Shown in pieces: positions 28,835-37,028 of a stretch of DNA of 64,000 bases. The notes under the pieces were generated by a model. That model was not told where the DNA came from, did not search any database, and saw only the letters and a list, made by a program, of their open reading frames with translations. Source of the stretch: Cyanomargarita calcarea GSE-NOS-MK-12-04C (lineage in GTDB: Bacteria > Cyanobacteriota > Cyanobacteriia > Cyanobacteriales > Nostocaceae); the NCBI GenBank assembly GCA_019359595.1, contig JAHHGZ010000019.1:85397-149396 (forward strand), read 5' to 3'. The translations under genes were made by a program, and so were the position numbers. The stretch's first letter is position 1; every line of letters starts with the position of its first letter.

Positions 28835-28875
28835 TTTCATCCTGATTTCATCTACCTATGTCAAGCTATTAAATG
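28835..28875 (+). promoter_or_regulatory. Metal-island promoter motif, copy e
   Basis: TTTCAT at 28835 and 28846, then 15 bp and TATTAA. It is the only motif copy upstream of the regulator gene, about 375 bp before its start, suggesting autoregulation. Confidence 0.55.
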
Positions 28876-29029
28876 AGTGCCTTAACCATCCAAAATGCTG
28901 CAAATGCTTGATTGAAGCAATAAAATAGTTATAAATACTTAGAGAGGAAAAATTTTCTGAATAGTATATATAACTACTGGTCTATGTCATTAGTTTTGTT
29001 GCTTGCTTCCCGCAGGGTGGGGTTCAAAA

Positions 29030-29059
29030 AATCCGGGTAACTTTTACGAAACCCGGATT
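29030..29059. terminator. Hairpin AATCCGGGT/ACCCGGATT
   Basis: 9-bp perfect stem with a 12-nt loop, between motif e and the response regulator gene. It could terminate or attenuate transcription from motif e, or be a dispersed repeat. It has no following U tract. Confidence 0.35.
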
Positions 29060-29220
29060 CTGAGCAAGAGCGAAAAGGTCAAAATTAATGACACTGACTA
29101 CTACTTTTTATAAAATTTTAGACCTTCCTGGGTTGGTTGATTTTAATACAAAGTGAGTAATTAGTGTATTTAAAATACGTTGTAATTCATTAATAAATTT
29201 TATAAATAATCTTATTGATT

Positions 29221-29922
29221 ATGAAAATTCTATTAGTTGAAGACGAATCAGATTTAGGTGCATCAATTAAACGAAAACTACATCAGGAAAAATATATTGT
29301 TGACTGGGTTCAAGATGGAGATGAAGCATGGAGTTGTTTAGAAAGTAATTGGACGCAATACACGTTAGCAATCTTTGATTGGTTATTACCAGGATTATCG
29401 GGTTTAGATTTGTGTAAGCGTCTACGGGTTCGCAACCATTCCTTACCAGTGCTAATGCTGACAGCAAGAGATAGCATGGAAGATAAAGTTGCTGGGCTGG
29501 ATGCAGGGGCTGATGATTATCTAGTAAAGCCTTTTGGAATGGTGGAATTGTTAGCAAGATTGCGTGCTTTACAGCGACGTTATCCTACTTTTCAAGCAGC
29601 ACAATTACAAGTAGGAAATTTGATTTTAGATTATGCAAATTGTACAGTTTACCGTCAACAACCTAATGGTGATAAGCAAGTAATTCATTTAACAAAGAAG
29701 GAATTTCACTTACTAGAATATTTGATGAATCGACCCAAGATAATTGTTACCCGCGACCAAATATTAAATCATCTCTATAGTTTTAGTTCTGAACGAGTTA
29801 GTAATGTAGTAGCGGCTCAAATACGATTGTTACGACGCAAATTATCAGAATATAATTGTGATGGGTTAATTGAAACTGTCCCCAGTATGGGTTATCGTTT
29901 TAATCCTGATGATGCAGCTTAA
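29221..29922 (+). CDS. OmpR/PhoB-family response regulator, CopR-like
   Basis: 233 residues from ATG 29221 (MKILLVEDE). An upstream TTG at 29215 is not needed. The receiver has phosphoacceptor Asp53 in AIFDWLLPG and the conserved Lys in DDYLVKPFG. The C-terminal winged-helix domain has HLTKKEFHLLEYLMNRPKIIVTRDQI and the closing ETVPSMGYRF. Regulators of this family bind direct repeats with an 11-bp period, which is exactly the period of the eight TTTCAT repeats of this island, so this protein is the natural candidate to bind them. Its stop overlaps the start of the next kinase gene, so the two are co-translated. The closest known counterpart is CopR of cyanobacterial copper resistance; the inducing metal here is inferred. 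Confidence 0.9.
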   Translation: MKILLVEDESDLGASIKRKLHQEKYIVDWVQDGDEAWSCLESNWTQYTLAIFDWLLPGLSGLDLCKRLRVRNHSLPVLMLTARDSMEDKVAGLDAGADDYLVKPFGMVELLARLRALQRRYPTFQAAQLQVGNLILDYANCTVYRQQPNGDKQVIHLTKKEFHLLEYLMNRPKIIVTRDQILNHLYSFSSERVSNVVAAQIRLLRRKLSEYNCDGLIETVPSMGYRFNPDDAA

Positions 29923-31273
29923 ATTATTTAAAAAAACTCGTTGGCGACTTGCAGCTTGGTATGCAACAGTTATGGGTTTTATTCTCATGCTCTGCGGTTT
30001 AGTTGTTTACCAGGTAATGATTCAAGCTTACTTAGTTTCTATCGACCGAGAACTGGAATCTGTCACTGGTACATTGCAAAACGTAATTGAACCAAGTTTA
30101 AAACAACCTAATCGTTTGGAACCTGTTTTTAAGTTGGTTATACCCAACCTTTGTTTGGCTAACTCTGACTGTCTTAACCAAACAAAACCCAGTCACCATC
30201 AGTCTTTCCATCCCGAACACGGCATTTTTAGTAATGTTTATAAAGATAAACTATATTATATTCGTTTCGTTAATACTTCAGGAAAGTTAATTGCTGCTGC
30301 TGGTTTTCGTCCCGATGAATTTCCGTCAATTGTGCGAACAAATGTATGGCAAACAATTAAAGATAAACAAGGCGATCGCTATAGCCAAAAGTCTTTAGCG
30401 CTACATACTCAGGATAATCAAATTTGGGGCTATATACAAGTAGGTCGCAGTCTCAAAGAATTGGATAATCGTCTTGCCAGTTTAAAATTAATTGTCGGAT
30501 TGGGATTGCCAATTTCAATACTTTTAGTTGGTGGTTCGAGTTGGTGGTTGGCAGGGTTAGCGATACGACCAATTGATCGGTCATATAAACAAATGCAACA
30601 GTTTACTTCCGATGCTTCCCATGAATTACGTACACCATTGGCAGCAATTAATGCCACAGTAGAAACTGTGCTTGATATGGAGTATTTATCAGAACAAGAA
30701 GCACGAGATACTTTAGCATCTATTAAACGACAAAATACTCGACTTGCTGAACTAGTTCAGGATTTGTTGCTACTGTCTCGGTTAGAGCAAAAAACCCTAC
30801 CGACACAAAAAGAACTTTGCTGTCTGAATGTTTTAGTTAATGACCTAATTGAAGAGTTTTCTGCTTTAGCTAGTGCTGCAAACTTACAACTGACATCTTC
30901 AATAGAGCATCATCAACCATTGTACGTGGTGGGGGATGAAGACCAACTTTTGCGCGTACTGACTAATTTAATTGCGAATGCAATCCAGTACACTCCCGCA
31001 GGTGGTTATATAAACGTTATCCTCAAACGTATCAATGGTCATGCGGTGATTGAGGTTCAAGATACAGGTATCGGTATTGCAGCACCAGATGTGAAACGAA
31101 TTTTCGACCGATTTTATCGAGTTTCGAGCGATCGCTCTCGTAGTACTGGTGGTTCGGGATTGGGTTTAGCGATCACAAAAGTAATTGTCCAAACGCACCA
31201 GGGTAGTATAGAGGTACAAAGTCAACTGGATAAAGGTACTAGCTTTATTGTTCGCTTACCTGCAATTCTTTAA
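29909..31273 (+). CDS. Sensor histidine kinase, CopS-like (second of two)
   Basis: 454 residues from ATG 29909 or 29912. The start lies inside the regulator's last codons, an overlap typical of coupled two-component pairs; a longer frame from 29870 is unlikely. TM1 lies at about 15-38. The periplasmic domain contains LCLANSDC followed by HH and a further HPEHG, a plausible metal site. TM2 lies near residues 195-215. His238 in ASHELRTPL is the phosphorylation site, and the HATPase domain has NLIANAIQYTPAGG and GGSGLGLAI. It is the cognate kinase of the regulator at 29221 by position, and a paralogue of the kinase at 27039. Confidence 0.9.
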   Translation: MMQLKLFKKTRWRLAAWYATVMGFILMLCGLVVYQVMIQAYLVSIDRELESVTGTLQNVIEPSLKQPNRLEPVFKLVIPNLCLANSDCLNQTKPSHHQSFHPEHGIFSNVYKDKLYYIRFVNTSGKLIAAAGFRPDEFPSIVRTNVWQTIKDKQGDRYSQKSLALHTQDNQIWGYIQVGRSLKELDNRLASLKLIVGLGLPISILLVGGSSWWLAGLAIRPIDRSYKQMQQFTSDASHELRTPLAAINATVETVLDMEYLSEQEARDTLASIKRQNTRLAELVQDLLLLSRLEQKTLPTQKELCCLNVLVNDLIEEFSALASAANLQLTSSIEHHQPLYVVGDEDQLLRVLTNLIANAIQYTPAGGYINVILKRINGHAVIEVQDTGIGIAAPDVKRIFDRFYRVSSDRSRSTGGSGLGLAITKVIVQTHQGSIEVQSQLDKGTSFIVRLPAIL

Positions 31274-31288
31274 CGCCAATTTCAGAGA

Positions 31289-31328
31289 TTTCATCCTGAT
31301 TTCATCCTCTCAAACTCAAGTTGTATTA
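31289..31328 (+). promoter_or_regulatory. Metal-island promoter motif, copy f
   Basis: TTTCAT at 31289 and 31300, then 15 bp and TTGTAT (or TATTAA three bases on). It lies immediately after the second kinase gene and 138 bp before motif g; the two could form tandem promoters for the DUF2808 gene. Confidence 0.5.
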
Positions 31329-31426
31329 ATAACTACTGAGTCGATACAGAAGCATCACTGTTAATTTTCGAGTATCTGCCAATACTTATTGCAACATTAA
31401 TAATTACTTTTCCCAAACAGCTAAAA

Positions 31427-31470
31427 TTTCATCCAAATTTCATATCGACCTGTCAAACTTGTTATAGAAA
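31427..31470 (+). promoter_or_regulatory. Metal-island promoter motif, copy g
   Basis: TTTCAT at 31427 and 31438, then 15 bp and TTGTTA (or TTATAG two bases on). It is about 120 bp before the first DUF2808 gene. Confidence 0.6.
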
Positions 31471-31545
31471 GCTTGGTTCGCTTCTAGTGAATTAGCAACT
31501 GACTTAACCTATATTATTAAGATTTATTATCACTAAAAAGTAGAG

Positions 31546-32019
31546 ATGAAGAGAAAAATAATTTCCCTGATTGTATTCAGTATAGCATCTACAATTTTTG
31601 CTGGTAATGCAACAGCAAAAACGGATAATAACGGGGTTAATAAAATTGATAATTCTTTTCAATTTCTCTTAAATCAGCGGTTTGTTAAACATACTTTCCA
31701 ACTCCACGTTCCTAAGAACGGGAAACCTCTCTCTGAGCTAATTATTGATGCACCTGCTACTGTAGCGGTCAGCAGTGACATTGATGTACTTAATGATAAT
31801 GGTCAAAAGCTCAATATCAATGTATCTGTAAATGACAAGAGGATTACTCTAAATTTTCCGGAAAAGGTCACTTATGCAACTACAAAAAAACTCTTGATTT
31901 CACTCAATAAAGTGCAACAACCAAGAAGCGGTTCTGATTCAATTTATAACCTTTCTGTAAGAGTTCTTGGGAGTGATGCTGAGATTTCCATCGGACAAGC
32001 TCAGTTTCAGGCATTTTAG
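31546..32019 (+). CDS. Secreted DUF2808 protein (first of two)
   Basis: 157 residues. A cleavable signal peptide is likely (hydrophobic run at about 6-20, then GNATA before Lys). The mature part has the DUF2808 order: KHTFQLHVPKNGKPLSELIIDAP, a strand with IDVLNDNGQKL, ITLNFPEKV and a C-terminal IGQAQF. DUF2808 proteins are small secreted beta-rich proteins of cyanobacteria with no settled function. Here two copies follow a metal two-component system and the first has two island promoter motifs, so a periplasmic metal-linked role is inferred. It has few His and no Cys in the mature part, so direct copper binding is not obvious. Confidence 0.75.
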   Translation: MKRKIISLIVFSIASTIFAGNATAKTDNNGVNKIDNSFQFLLNQRFVKHTFQLHVPKNGKPLSELIIDAPATVAVSSDIDVLNDNGQKLNINVSVNDKRITLNFPEKVTYATTKKLLISLNKVQQPRSGSDSIYNLSVRVLGSDAEISIGQAQFQAF

Positions 32020-32170
32020 TTTCTGGGTTTTGACCATAAGTACGAAAATCTCACGATTTAGAAAGTAGTAGAGATTTTGTGAATTTATAATGCATCGATT
32101 ATTAATAGGTCTATTTTGTATAAACAAGTCTAAATCTTTGCTGAAATTATTAACTTAGTAAGGAGTAATT

Positions 32171-32653
32171 ATGAATAAATCAATGATTTACGCTTTAACA
32201 TTGGCTTTAGTTAGCGCAATCTTTATCCCTACCTACGCAGAAGCTCATGATGATAATGCTACGCTTCCTCATATTGGTGGAAACTCAGAATTTGCTCAGA
32301 GTAAGTGGGCACCTGTTCGACATAGTTTTGACTTACATATTCCTAAAAATAGTAAAGCTGTATCCCAGCTAATTATTCAAGTTCCTGATGTAATAAGGAT
32401 AAGTGACAAGAATCGTATTGATGTGGTTGATACGCAGGGACAAAAAATCGATACTAATATCTCTGTCAATGGCAAAATTATTGTACTAACTTTCCTTAAT
32501 ACTGTTGCTCCTAACACCAAACTAGAAATTGATATCAATAATGTCAAACGACCAATTGGTGGAAATGGTTCAGTTTATCAAATGTCTGCCAAATTTTTTG
32601 GTAGCGATGTAGTATTACCTGTAGGTTTTGCTAGGTTTCGTGTAAATGGTTAA
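32171..32653 (+). CDS. Secreted DUF2808 protein (second of two)
   Basis: 160 residues. A signal peptide ends near TYAEA, followed by HDDNATLPHIGG. The DUF2808 core is clear: RHSFDLHIPKNSKAVSQLIIQVP, IDVVDTQGQKI, LEIDINNVKRPIGGNG and the C-terminal PVGFARF. It has an AAGGAG ribosome binding site and is preceded by a 151-bp gap without an island motif, so it is probably transcribed with the first DUF2808 gene. It is followed at once by a strong terminator that closes the operon. The two copies differ substantially, so the duplication is old. Confidence 0.78.
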   Translation: MNKSMIYALTLALVSAIFIPTYAEAHDDNATLPHIGGNSEFAQSKWAPVRHSFDLHIPKNSKAVSQLIIQVPDVIRISDKNRIDVVDTQGQKIDTNISVNGKIIVLTFLNTVAPNTKLEIDINNVKRPIGGNGSVYQMSAKFFGSDVVLPVGFARFRVNG

Positions 32654-32693
32654 TTTAGTATTTACTTCTATTAAGTAAGCTGATTAATAACTA

Positions 32694-32740
32694 AAAAACC
32701 TTATCTTTATCTCATAAATTTGAGAAAAGATAAGGTTTTT
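32694..32740 (+). terminator. Rho-independent terminator of the DUF2808 operon
   Basis: Long stem AAAAACCTTATCTTT with AAAGATAAGGTTTTT, continuing inward through CTCA/TGAG around an AT-rich loop and ending in TTTTTC. It lies 41 bp after the second DUF2808 stop codon. Confidence 0.8.
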
Positions 32741-32808
32741 CTTATTCATTTCTTATTATTTTTTTACCTATAGTATGCATAAAAAACCGAGAGATATTAC
32801 TCCTCTAA

Positions 32809-32850
32809 TTTCATCTTTATTTCATTCTTGATTGTCATACTAACAATGAA
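32809..32850 (+). promoter_or_regulatory. Metal-island promoter motif, copy h (orphan)
   Basis: TTTCAT at 32809 and 32820, then 15 bp and TAACAA. No gene follows on this strand before the convergent alr gene. Confidence 0.5.
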
Positions 32851-33110
32851 GTTGTTTTGGTAGAACTGAAGCCATACTAAACTCTCTAGTACAGCACGGC
32901 GGAAATATACCTACCATCTAGAACTTGAATTTAGTCCTCTTCAAGAGGAATGAGCGCGACTCGTCAGCGATTTATAATCGCTGGCGGGTTAGGTATTAAC
33001 AATCTTTTTGTTTAATTATGCCGAGATGCACTAGTCAGTTAATTATTTTTTGTCTTTGTTACAAGAACTAATTATGTTTTTCATGCAAATGCTCCACTCC
33101 CCATTCCTTG

Positions 33111-34298
33111 TTAAATCACGCCTAAACGAGGCAAGCGATGCTTGAAACCGCAGAGAATTTCCCAAGAAATAGTATTTAATTCTCCAGCCCAATCATCAAC
33201 AGTGATTTTTTCGCTACCCTCTTGCCCAAGTAAAGTCACGACTTCCCCTTCTTGTAAGTCTGGGATAATACTCACATCCAGCATCATCTGATCCATTGTA
33301 ATGGTGCCAATTTGCCGGACTCGTTTACCGCGAATTAATACTTGGATTTTGTTGGAAAGATTGCGCGGTACACCATCAGCATAACCAATTCCCACAACGG
33401 CAATCCTCATTTCACCCGGGGTAATAAAATGATGCCCGTAGCTCACCCCTGTTGCTTCTGCTATGGTTTTAACCTGGGTAACTCGCGCTCTAACTTGCAA
33501 AACTGGTTTCAGGTCTATTACGTTTTGCAAATGAGGGGCTGGCGAAAGTCCGTAGATAGCTAAACCAGGACGCACCATGTCGTAATGTAAAGCTTTATCG
33601 GCGAGGGTGCCTGCGGAGTTTGCTAGATGCAAGCAAGGTGGTTCTATTCCCATTTCTTTGATTCGGGCGATCGCCGACTTAAATCTTTGATGCTGTTGTT
33701 GCATCACTGTCGGATCGGGACTATCTGCTGTTGCGAGATGGGAATAAATGCTAGCAATTTTTAAATGCGGCAATCTTTCCACCAGTTGCACAAACTCAGT
33801 TGCTTGCTGCCAGTCGGTTCCCAATCGGGACATACCTGTATCTAATTTGACGTGTACTGCTATGGGGGTATTATATTTTATCGCTTCTAGGGTAGTGGAA
33901 AATATTAGCGCTTGCTTGGGACTACAGAGAGTCGGTTGCAGTTTCCAGTGAGCGATCGCATGAATTTGCTCTGAGGTATAAGTCGCGCCTAAAATCAAAA
34001 TTGGAGCTTTAATCCCAGCTTCTCGCAGTTGAATTCCCTCCGGAACTGTGGCAACACCTAGCCAACTAGCTCCCGATTGTAGGGCTGTTTGAGCGACCGT
34101 TACAGACCCATGTCCGTAAGCATCAGCTTTGACTACCGCCATTAATTGGGTGTGCGGGGACAAAAATTTCCGCAGTTGGCGCACGTTATGCGATAACGCT
34201 TCTAAATCGACTTCCACCCAAGCACGTTGCGAAAACCAAGCATAAGTGTCGCATTGCTGATTTGCTGCAATCGTAGTGCTTTGATCGTGACTCAACAT
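33111..34298 (-). CDS. alr: Alanine racemase
   Basis: 395 residues; PLP-dependent interconversion of L- and D-alanine for peptidoglycan. The PLP lysine is Lys57 in AVVKADAYGHG. The catalytic tyrosine is in GVSYGHHF near residue 290. Fold type III features (TKLDTGMSRLG-like VKLDTGMSRLG, MVRPGLAIYG, TMDQMMLDVS) are all present. The length is slightly above the usual 370 because of an N-terminal extension of about 25 residues. It is cytoplasmic and monocistronic, transcribed toward the metal island. Confidence 0.96.
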   Translation of the reverse strand: MLSHDQSTTIAANQQCDTYAWFSQRAWVEVDLEALSHNVRQLRKFLSPHTQLMAVVKADAYGHGSVTVAQTALQSGASWLGVATVPEGIQLREAGIKAPILILGATYTSEQIHAIAHWKLQPTLCSPKQALIFSTTLEAIKYNTPIAVHVKLDTGMSRLGTDWQQATEFVQLVERLPHLKIASIYSHLATADSPDPTVMQQQHQRFKSAIARIKEMGIEPPCLHLANSAGTLADKALHYDMVRPGLAIYGLSPAPHLQNVIDLKPVLQVRARVTQVKTIAEATGVSYGHHFITPGEMRIAVVGIGYADGVPRNLSNKIQVLIRGKRVRQIGTITMDQMMLDVSIIPDLQEGEVVTLLGQEGSEKITVDDWAGELNTISWEILCGFKHRLPRLGVI

Positions 34299-34637
34299 TT
34301 TTTTACCACTCCTATGAATCGACAGATAAAGCTAATTTGTGTTCTGATGAGTTATTCACACCACTAAAAGCCAAAGACGGATTAATCAGGAAGTTTACCT
34401 TTCATCTTGTTCTCTGCACAAGACTATTAAATTGCACAAGTGTATTAGTAAATAAATTTAGTATACGTAATTGCAAATTTAATTTTTATTTAAACAGTTC
34501 TATACCCTTGTAATGCTTGCAATACTTTGCTGCTGTCCAGTTTTGGAAATTTTGAAAAAGTATAATTTATTCTCATACCCAAACCAGGATAGACTTGTGT
34601 TAATATATGTAAAACTAATACCTCAAAGCGACAATCA
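34299..34637. other. Divergent promoter region between alr and the HNH gene
   Basis: 339 bp, AT-rich, no gene. It must hold the promoters of both divergent genes; no specific operator was recognised. Confidence 0.6.
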
Positions 34638-35135
34638 ATGGGGAAGGTTTTAGTCCTAAACGCCTCTTACGAACCGCTCAATATAACGAGCTGGCGTCGC
34701 GCTGCAGTTTTATTAATCAAGGGTAAGGCAGAGCGGGTGGAACACAACGGGAAATTCCTATACACGGATTTTCCACTACCGACTGTGATTCGTCTGCGCC
34801 ATTATGTGCGAGTTCCCTACAAGGAAATACCTCTGACCCGCCGAAATATATTGCATCGTGATGGGCACACTTGTCAATACTGTGGCTACACGGGTGACGA
34901 GTTGACCCTAGACCATGTAAATCCGCGATCGCGTGGTGGAGGAGATAGCTGGGAAAATATCGTGACAGCTTGTGTGCGCTGCAACGTCAAAAAGGGCAGT
35001 CGCACGCCTCACGAAGCCCATATGCCCTTGCGCCATCAGCCACGCAGACCTTACAGCAGCCTTTATTTTGAGGTAAGTAAGCATCTCAAGAGTGGATTGC
35101 ATCAAGAATGGCAAAAATATGTTATCGGTCTTTAA
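34638..35135 (+). CDS. HNH endonuclease family protein
   Basis: 165 residues. The N-terminal part (KVLVLNASYEPLNITSWRRAAVLLIKGKAE) is typical of a conserved cyanobacterial and bacterial family. The HNH core is CQYCGYTGDELTLDHVNPRSRGG with a second CVRCN pair, so two zinc-ribbon CXXC motifs frame the catalytic DH. It could act in DNA or RNA processing. It is a chromosomal housekeeping-type gene rather than part of a restriction or intron system, because no such partner is nearby. Confidence 0.88.
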   Translation: MGKVLVLNASYEPLNITSWRRAAVLLIKGKAERVEHNGKFLYTDFPLPTVIRLRHYVRVPYKEIPLTRRNILHRDGHTCQYCGYTGDELTLDHVNPRSRGGGDSWENIVTACVRCNVKKGSRTPHEAHMPLRHQPRRPYSSLYFEVSKHLKSGLHQEWQKYVIGL

Positions 35136-35624
35136 CACTGGTTAAGAAATCCTTTCATGTCGTCTGCTGTCACTTAGTGGTTGGTGGAGTCGGAAGCTTT
35201 GTGAGTAATTGCGAGCTTGTTTTCGTTCCTCAAAAGACGAGTCCGATCCGAGTGCATTAATTATTATGCAAGGGATGGACATTAGGGATGTTCAATTTAT
35301 GCGACAACATTATATGCGCCGCAAAATACCAAAGGTACCATAATACATTATGTTGGTAGTATATTATCAATGTCTTAATCTGTTTCGAGTCCAATCTTTG
35401 TCAATTGAGTTGATCAAAGCTGATTGTGTGTGAAAAAAAATATTGCGATTTGCTTGTTGTTTATTAAAGATTTGACCTTTAACAGAAAAATACACTGTTA
35501 GACACAGTGTCATCAGCCTTAATTTTTGCGAATATCTTAGTGTGCGGCTAAATTGCACCATTCAAGCGGTTTGAGTGTTTGTAAACCAATAAAACCAGCC
35601 CCACGCTCATAAAAAACGTTCCCT
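35136..35624. other. Intergenic region without recognisable features
   Basis: About 490 bp with no gene and no clear hairpin or repeat. It is moderately AT-rich. The right end must carry the promoter of the DHH phosphoesterase gene. Confidence 0.5.
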
Positions 35625-36908
35625 ATGCAAGTGAATTCTTCTCTTACGCAGCTTGAGAGTTTACCATTGACCACAGAACTGACCCCAGACGATGCAGAAA
35701 CAGACAAAGAACCTGTTGAAATTCCCCTAGGCAAGCAATCCATCGCCGCATTTACAGGAGATGCAGGGACTTATCTCGGTCAGCGTAGCAACAGCATCAC
35801 AAATCACAAATCAGAAGAATTACGGCAAACGCTCCTATCGCACCGACATGAGCGCCAACTGGTTATTCTACAAGATTTTCCCGACCCTGATGCCCTCTCT
35901 TCTGCCTGGGCATACCAGTTAATTGCTCAACAATACGACATCAAATGTGAAATTATTTACGCTGGGACTCTCAGCCATCAAGAGAATATTGCCTTGGTGA
36001 AGTTGACTGGATTACCCGCCCATCGTTGGTCTATGCCAACCTTGAGGAGTAAAGATTTATCCTCATATCAAGGTTTTGTATTAATTGATAATCAGGGGAC
36101 GACCTCTGGACTATTAGCAATGGTGCTTTCTTCTGGAATTCCATTGATCGCAGTCATTGACCATCACAGCTTCCAAGGAGAACTTAAGTCAGAGTTTGTT
36201 GATGTTCGCCCGACAGTCAGAGCCACAGCAACTATTTTTACTCAGTATATACAAGCGGGATTACTGAATTTAGATAGCAGCATAAATCAGCATGTAAAAT
36301 GCGCTACAGCATTGATGCATGGCTTGCGATCGGATACAAATCGATTAATGCAAGCGCAAGAAGAAGATTTTATGGCAGCCGCTTATCTAAGTCGATATTG
36401 TGACGCTCAACTGCTGAACACCGTACTCCAGGCAAATCGCTCCAAACCGGTGATGGATGTCATCGAGCGATCGCTAAAAAATCGCATCGTGCAAAATAAC
36501 TTTTCCATCGCCGGTGTTGGTTACTTGCGCTACGACGATCGAGACGCCATTCCCCAAGCCGCTGACTTTTTAGTTACAGAAGAAAACGTCCATACTGCAG
36601 TAGTGTACGGTATAGTCCACGACGAAGACGAAGAATTGGAAATAGTCGTCGGCTCCCTGAGAACCTCCAAACTCACCCTAGATCCTGACGAATTTATCAA
36701 GGAAGCCTTTGGGCAAGATAGCAGTGGGCGGTTTTTTGGCGGTGGAAGGACAAGCGCAGGTGGTTTTGAAATTCCGATGGGCTTCTTGTCTGGGGGTAAC
36801 GAAAACTCTGCCTATGCCAAGATAAAATGGGAAGTCTTTGATGCCCAAATTAAACAGAAGTTGCTGAGATTGGTTAATCCCAAAGATAATCCGATTCATC
36901 CAGAATAG
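35625..36908 (+). CDS. DHH-family phosphoesterase (NrnA-like)
   Basis: 427 residues. A non-conserved N-terminus of about 60 residues precedes the DHH domain: LQDFPDPDALSSAWAYQL (metal-binding DXD), VLIDNQG, and the name motif in AVIDHHS. A DHHA1 domain with the glycine-rich FGGGRTSAGGFEIP closes the protein. NrnA-type enzymes degrade nanoRNAs and dephosphorylate 3'-phosphoadenosine 5'-phosphate; which activity dominates here is not evident. It is cytoplasmic. It lies upstream of the SixA-like gene with a heptamer-repeat spacer of 120 bp. Confidence 0.85.
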   Translation: MQVNSSLTQLESLPLTTELTPDDAETDKEPVEIPLGKQSIAAFTGDAGTYLGQRSNSITNHKSEELRQTLLSHRHERQLVILQDFPDPDALSSAWAYQLIAQQYDIKCEIIYAGTLSHQENIALVKLTGLPAHRWSMPTLRSKDLSSYQGFVLIDNQGTTSGLLAMVLSSGIPLIAVIDHHSFQGELKSEFVDVRPTVRATATIFTQYIQAGLLNLDSSINQHVKCATALMHGLRSDTNRLMQAQEEDFMAAAYLSRYCDAQLLNTVLQANRSKPVMDVIERSLKNRIVQNNFSIAGVGYLRYDDRDAIPQAADFLVTEENVHTAVVYGIVHDEDEELEIVVGSLRTSKLTLDPDEFIKEAFGQDSSGRFFGGGRTSAGGFEIPMGFLSGGNENSAYAKIKWEVFDAQIKQKLLRLVNPKDNPIHPE

Positions 36909-37012
36909 GAAGTTAGGAGTTAGGATTTAGGAGTTGAGATTTAGGAGTTAGGAGTTAACAATTCATTACTCATCACTCCTAACTCCTAACTCATCACTCC
37001 TAACTTTTCCCC
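36906..37012. repeat. Paired heptamer runs (TTAGGAG and CTCCTAA)
   Basis: Seven or so TTAGGAG-type heptamers followed by CTCCTAA-type heptamers of the opposite sense, able to fold into a hairpin between the DHH and SixA-like genes. A similar pair occurs at 40330-40430. Confidence 0.75.
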
Positions 37013-37028
37013 ATTCCCCATTCAAACC

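Larger units (their letters stand above)
28467..29220. other. Intergenic region with motif copy e and a long leader
   Basis: 750 bp, AT-rich, without a convincing gene. It contains the island motif at 28835 and the hairpin at 29030-29059, both far upstream of the response regulator start. If transcription starts at motif e the regulator mRNA would have a leader of about 350 nt; a small RNA or a lost gene are alternatives. Confidence 0.55.
32654..33110. other. Intergenic region with an orphan motif and structured downstream sequence
   Basis: It contains the terminator at 32694-32740 and then motif copy h, pointing into sequence with no gene. Two palindromes follow: CCTCTTCAAGAGG at about 32936-32948 and a 22-bp hairpin built on CAGCGATTTATAATCGCTGG at about 32967-32986. 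The next gene (alr) is convergent. This could be a regulated small RNA unit. Confidence 0.5.

Noticed and set aside
29215..29220. TTG at 29215 as the start of the response regulator.
   Set aside because: The ATG at 29221 gives the standard receiver N-terminus MKILLVEDE; the two extra residues are not needed.
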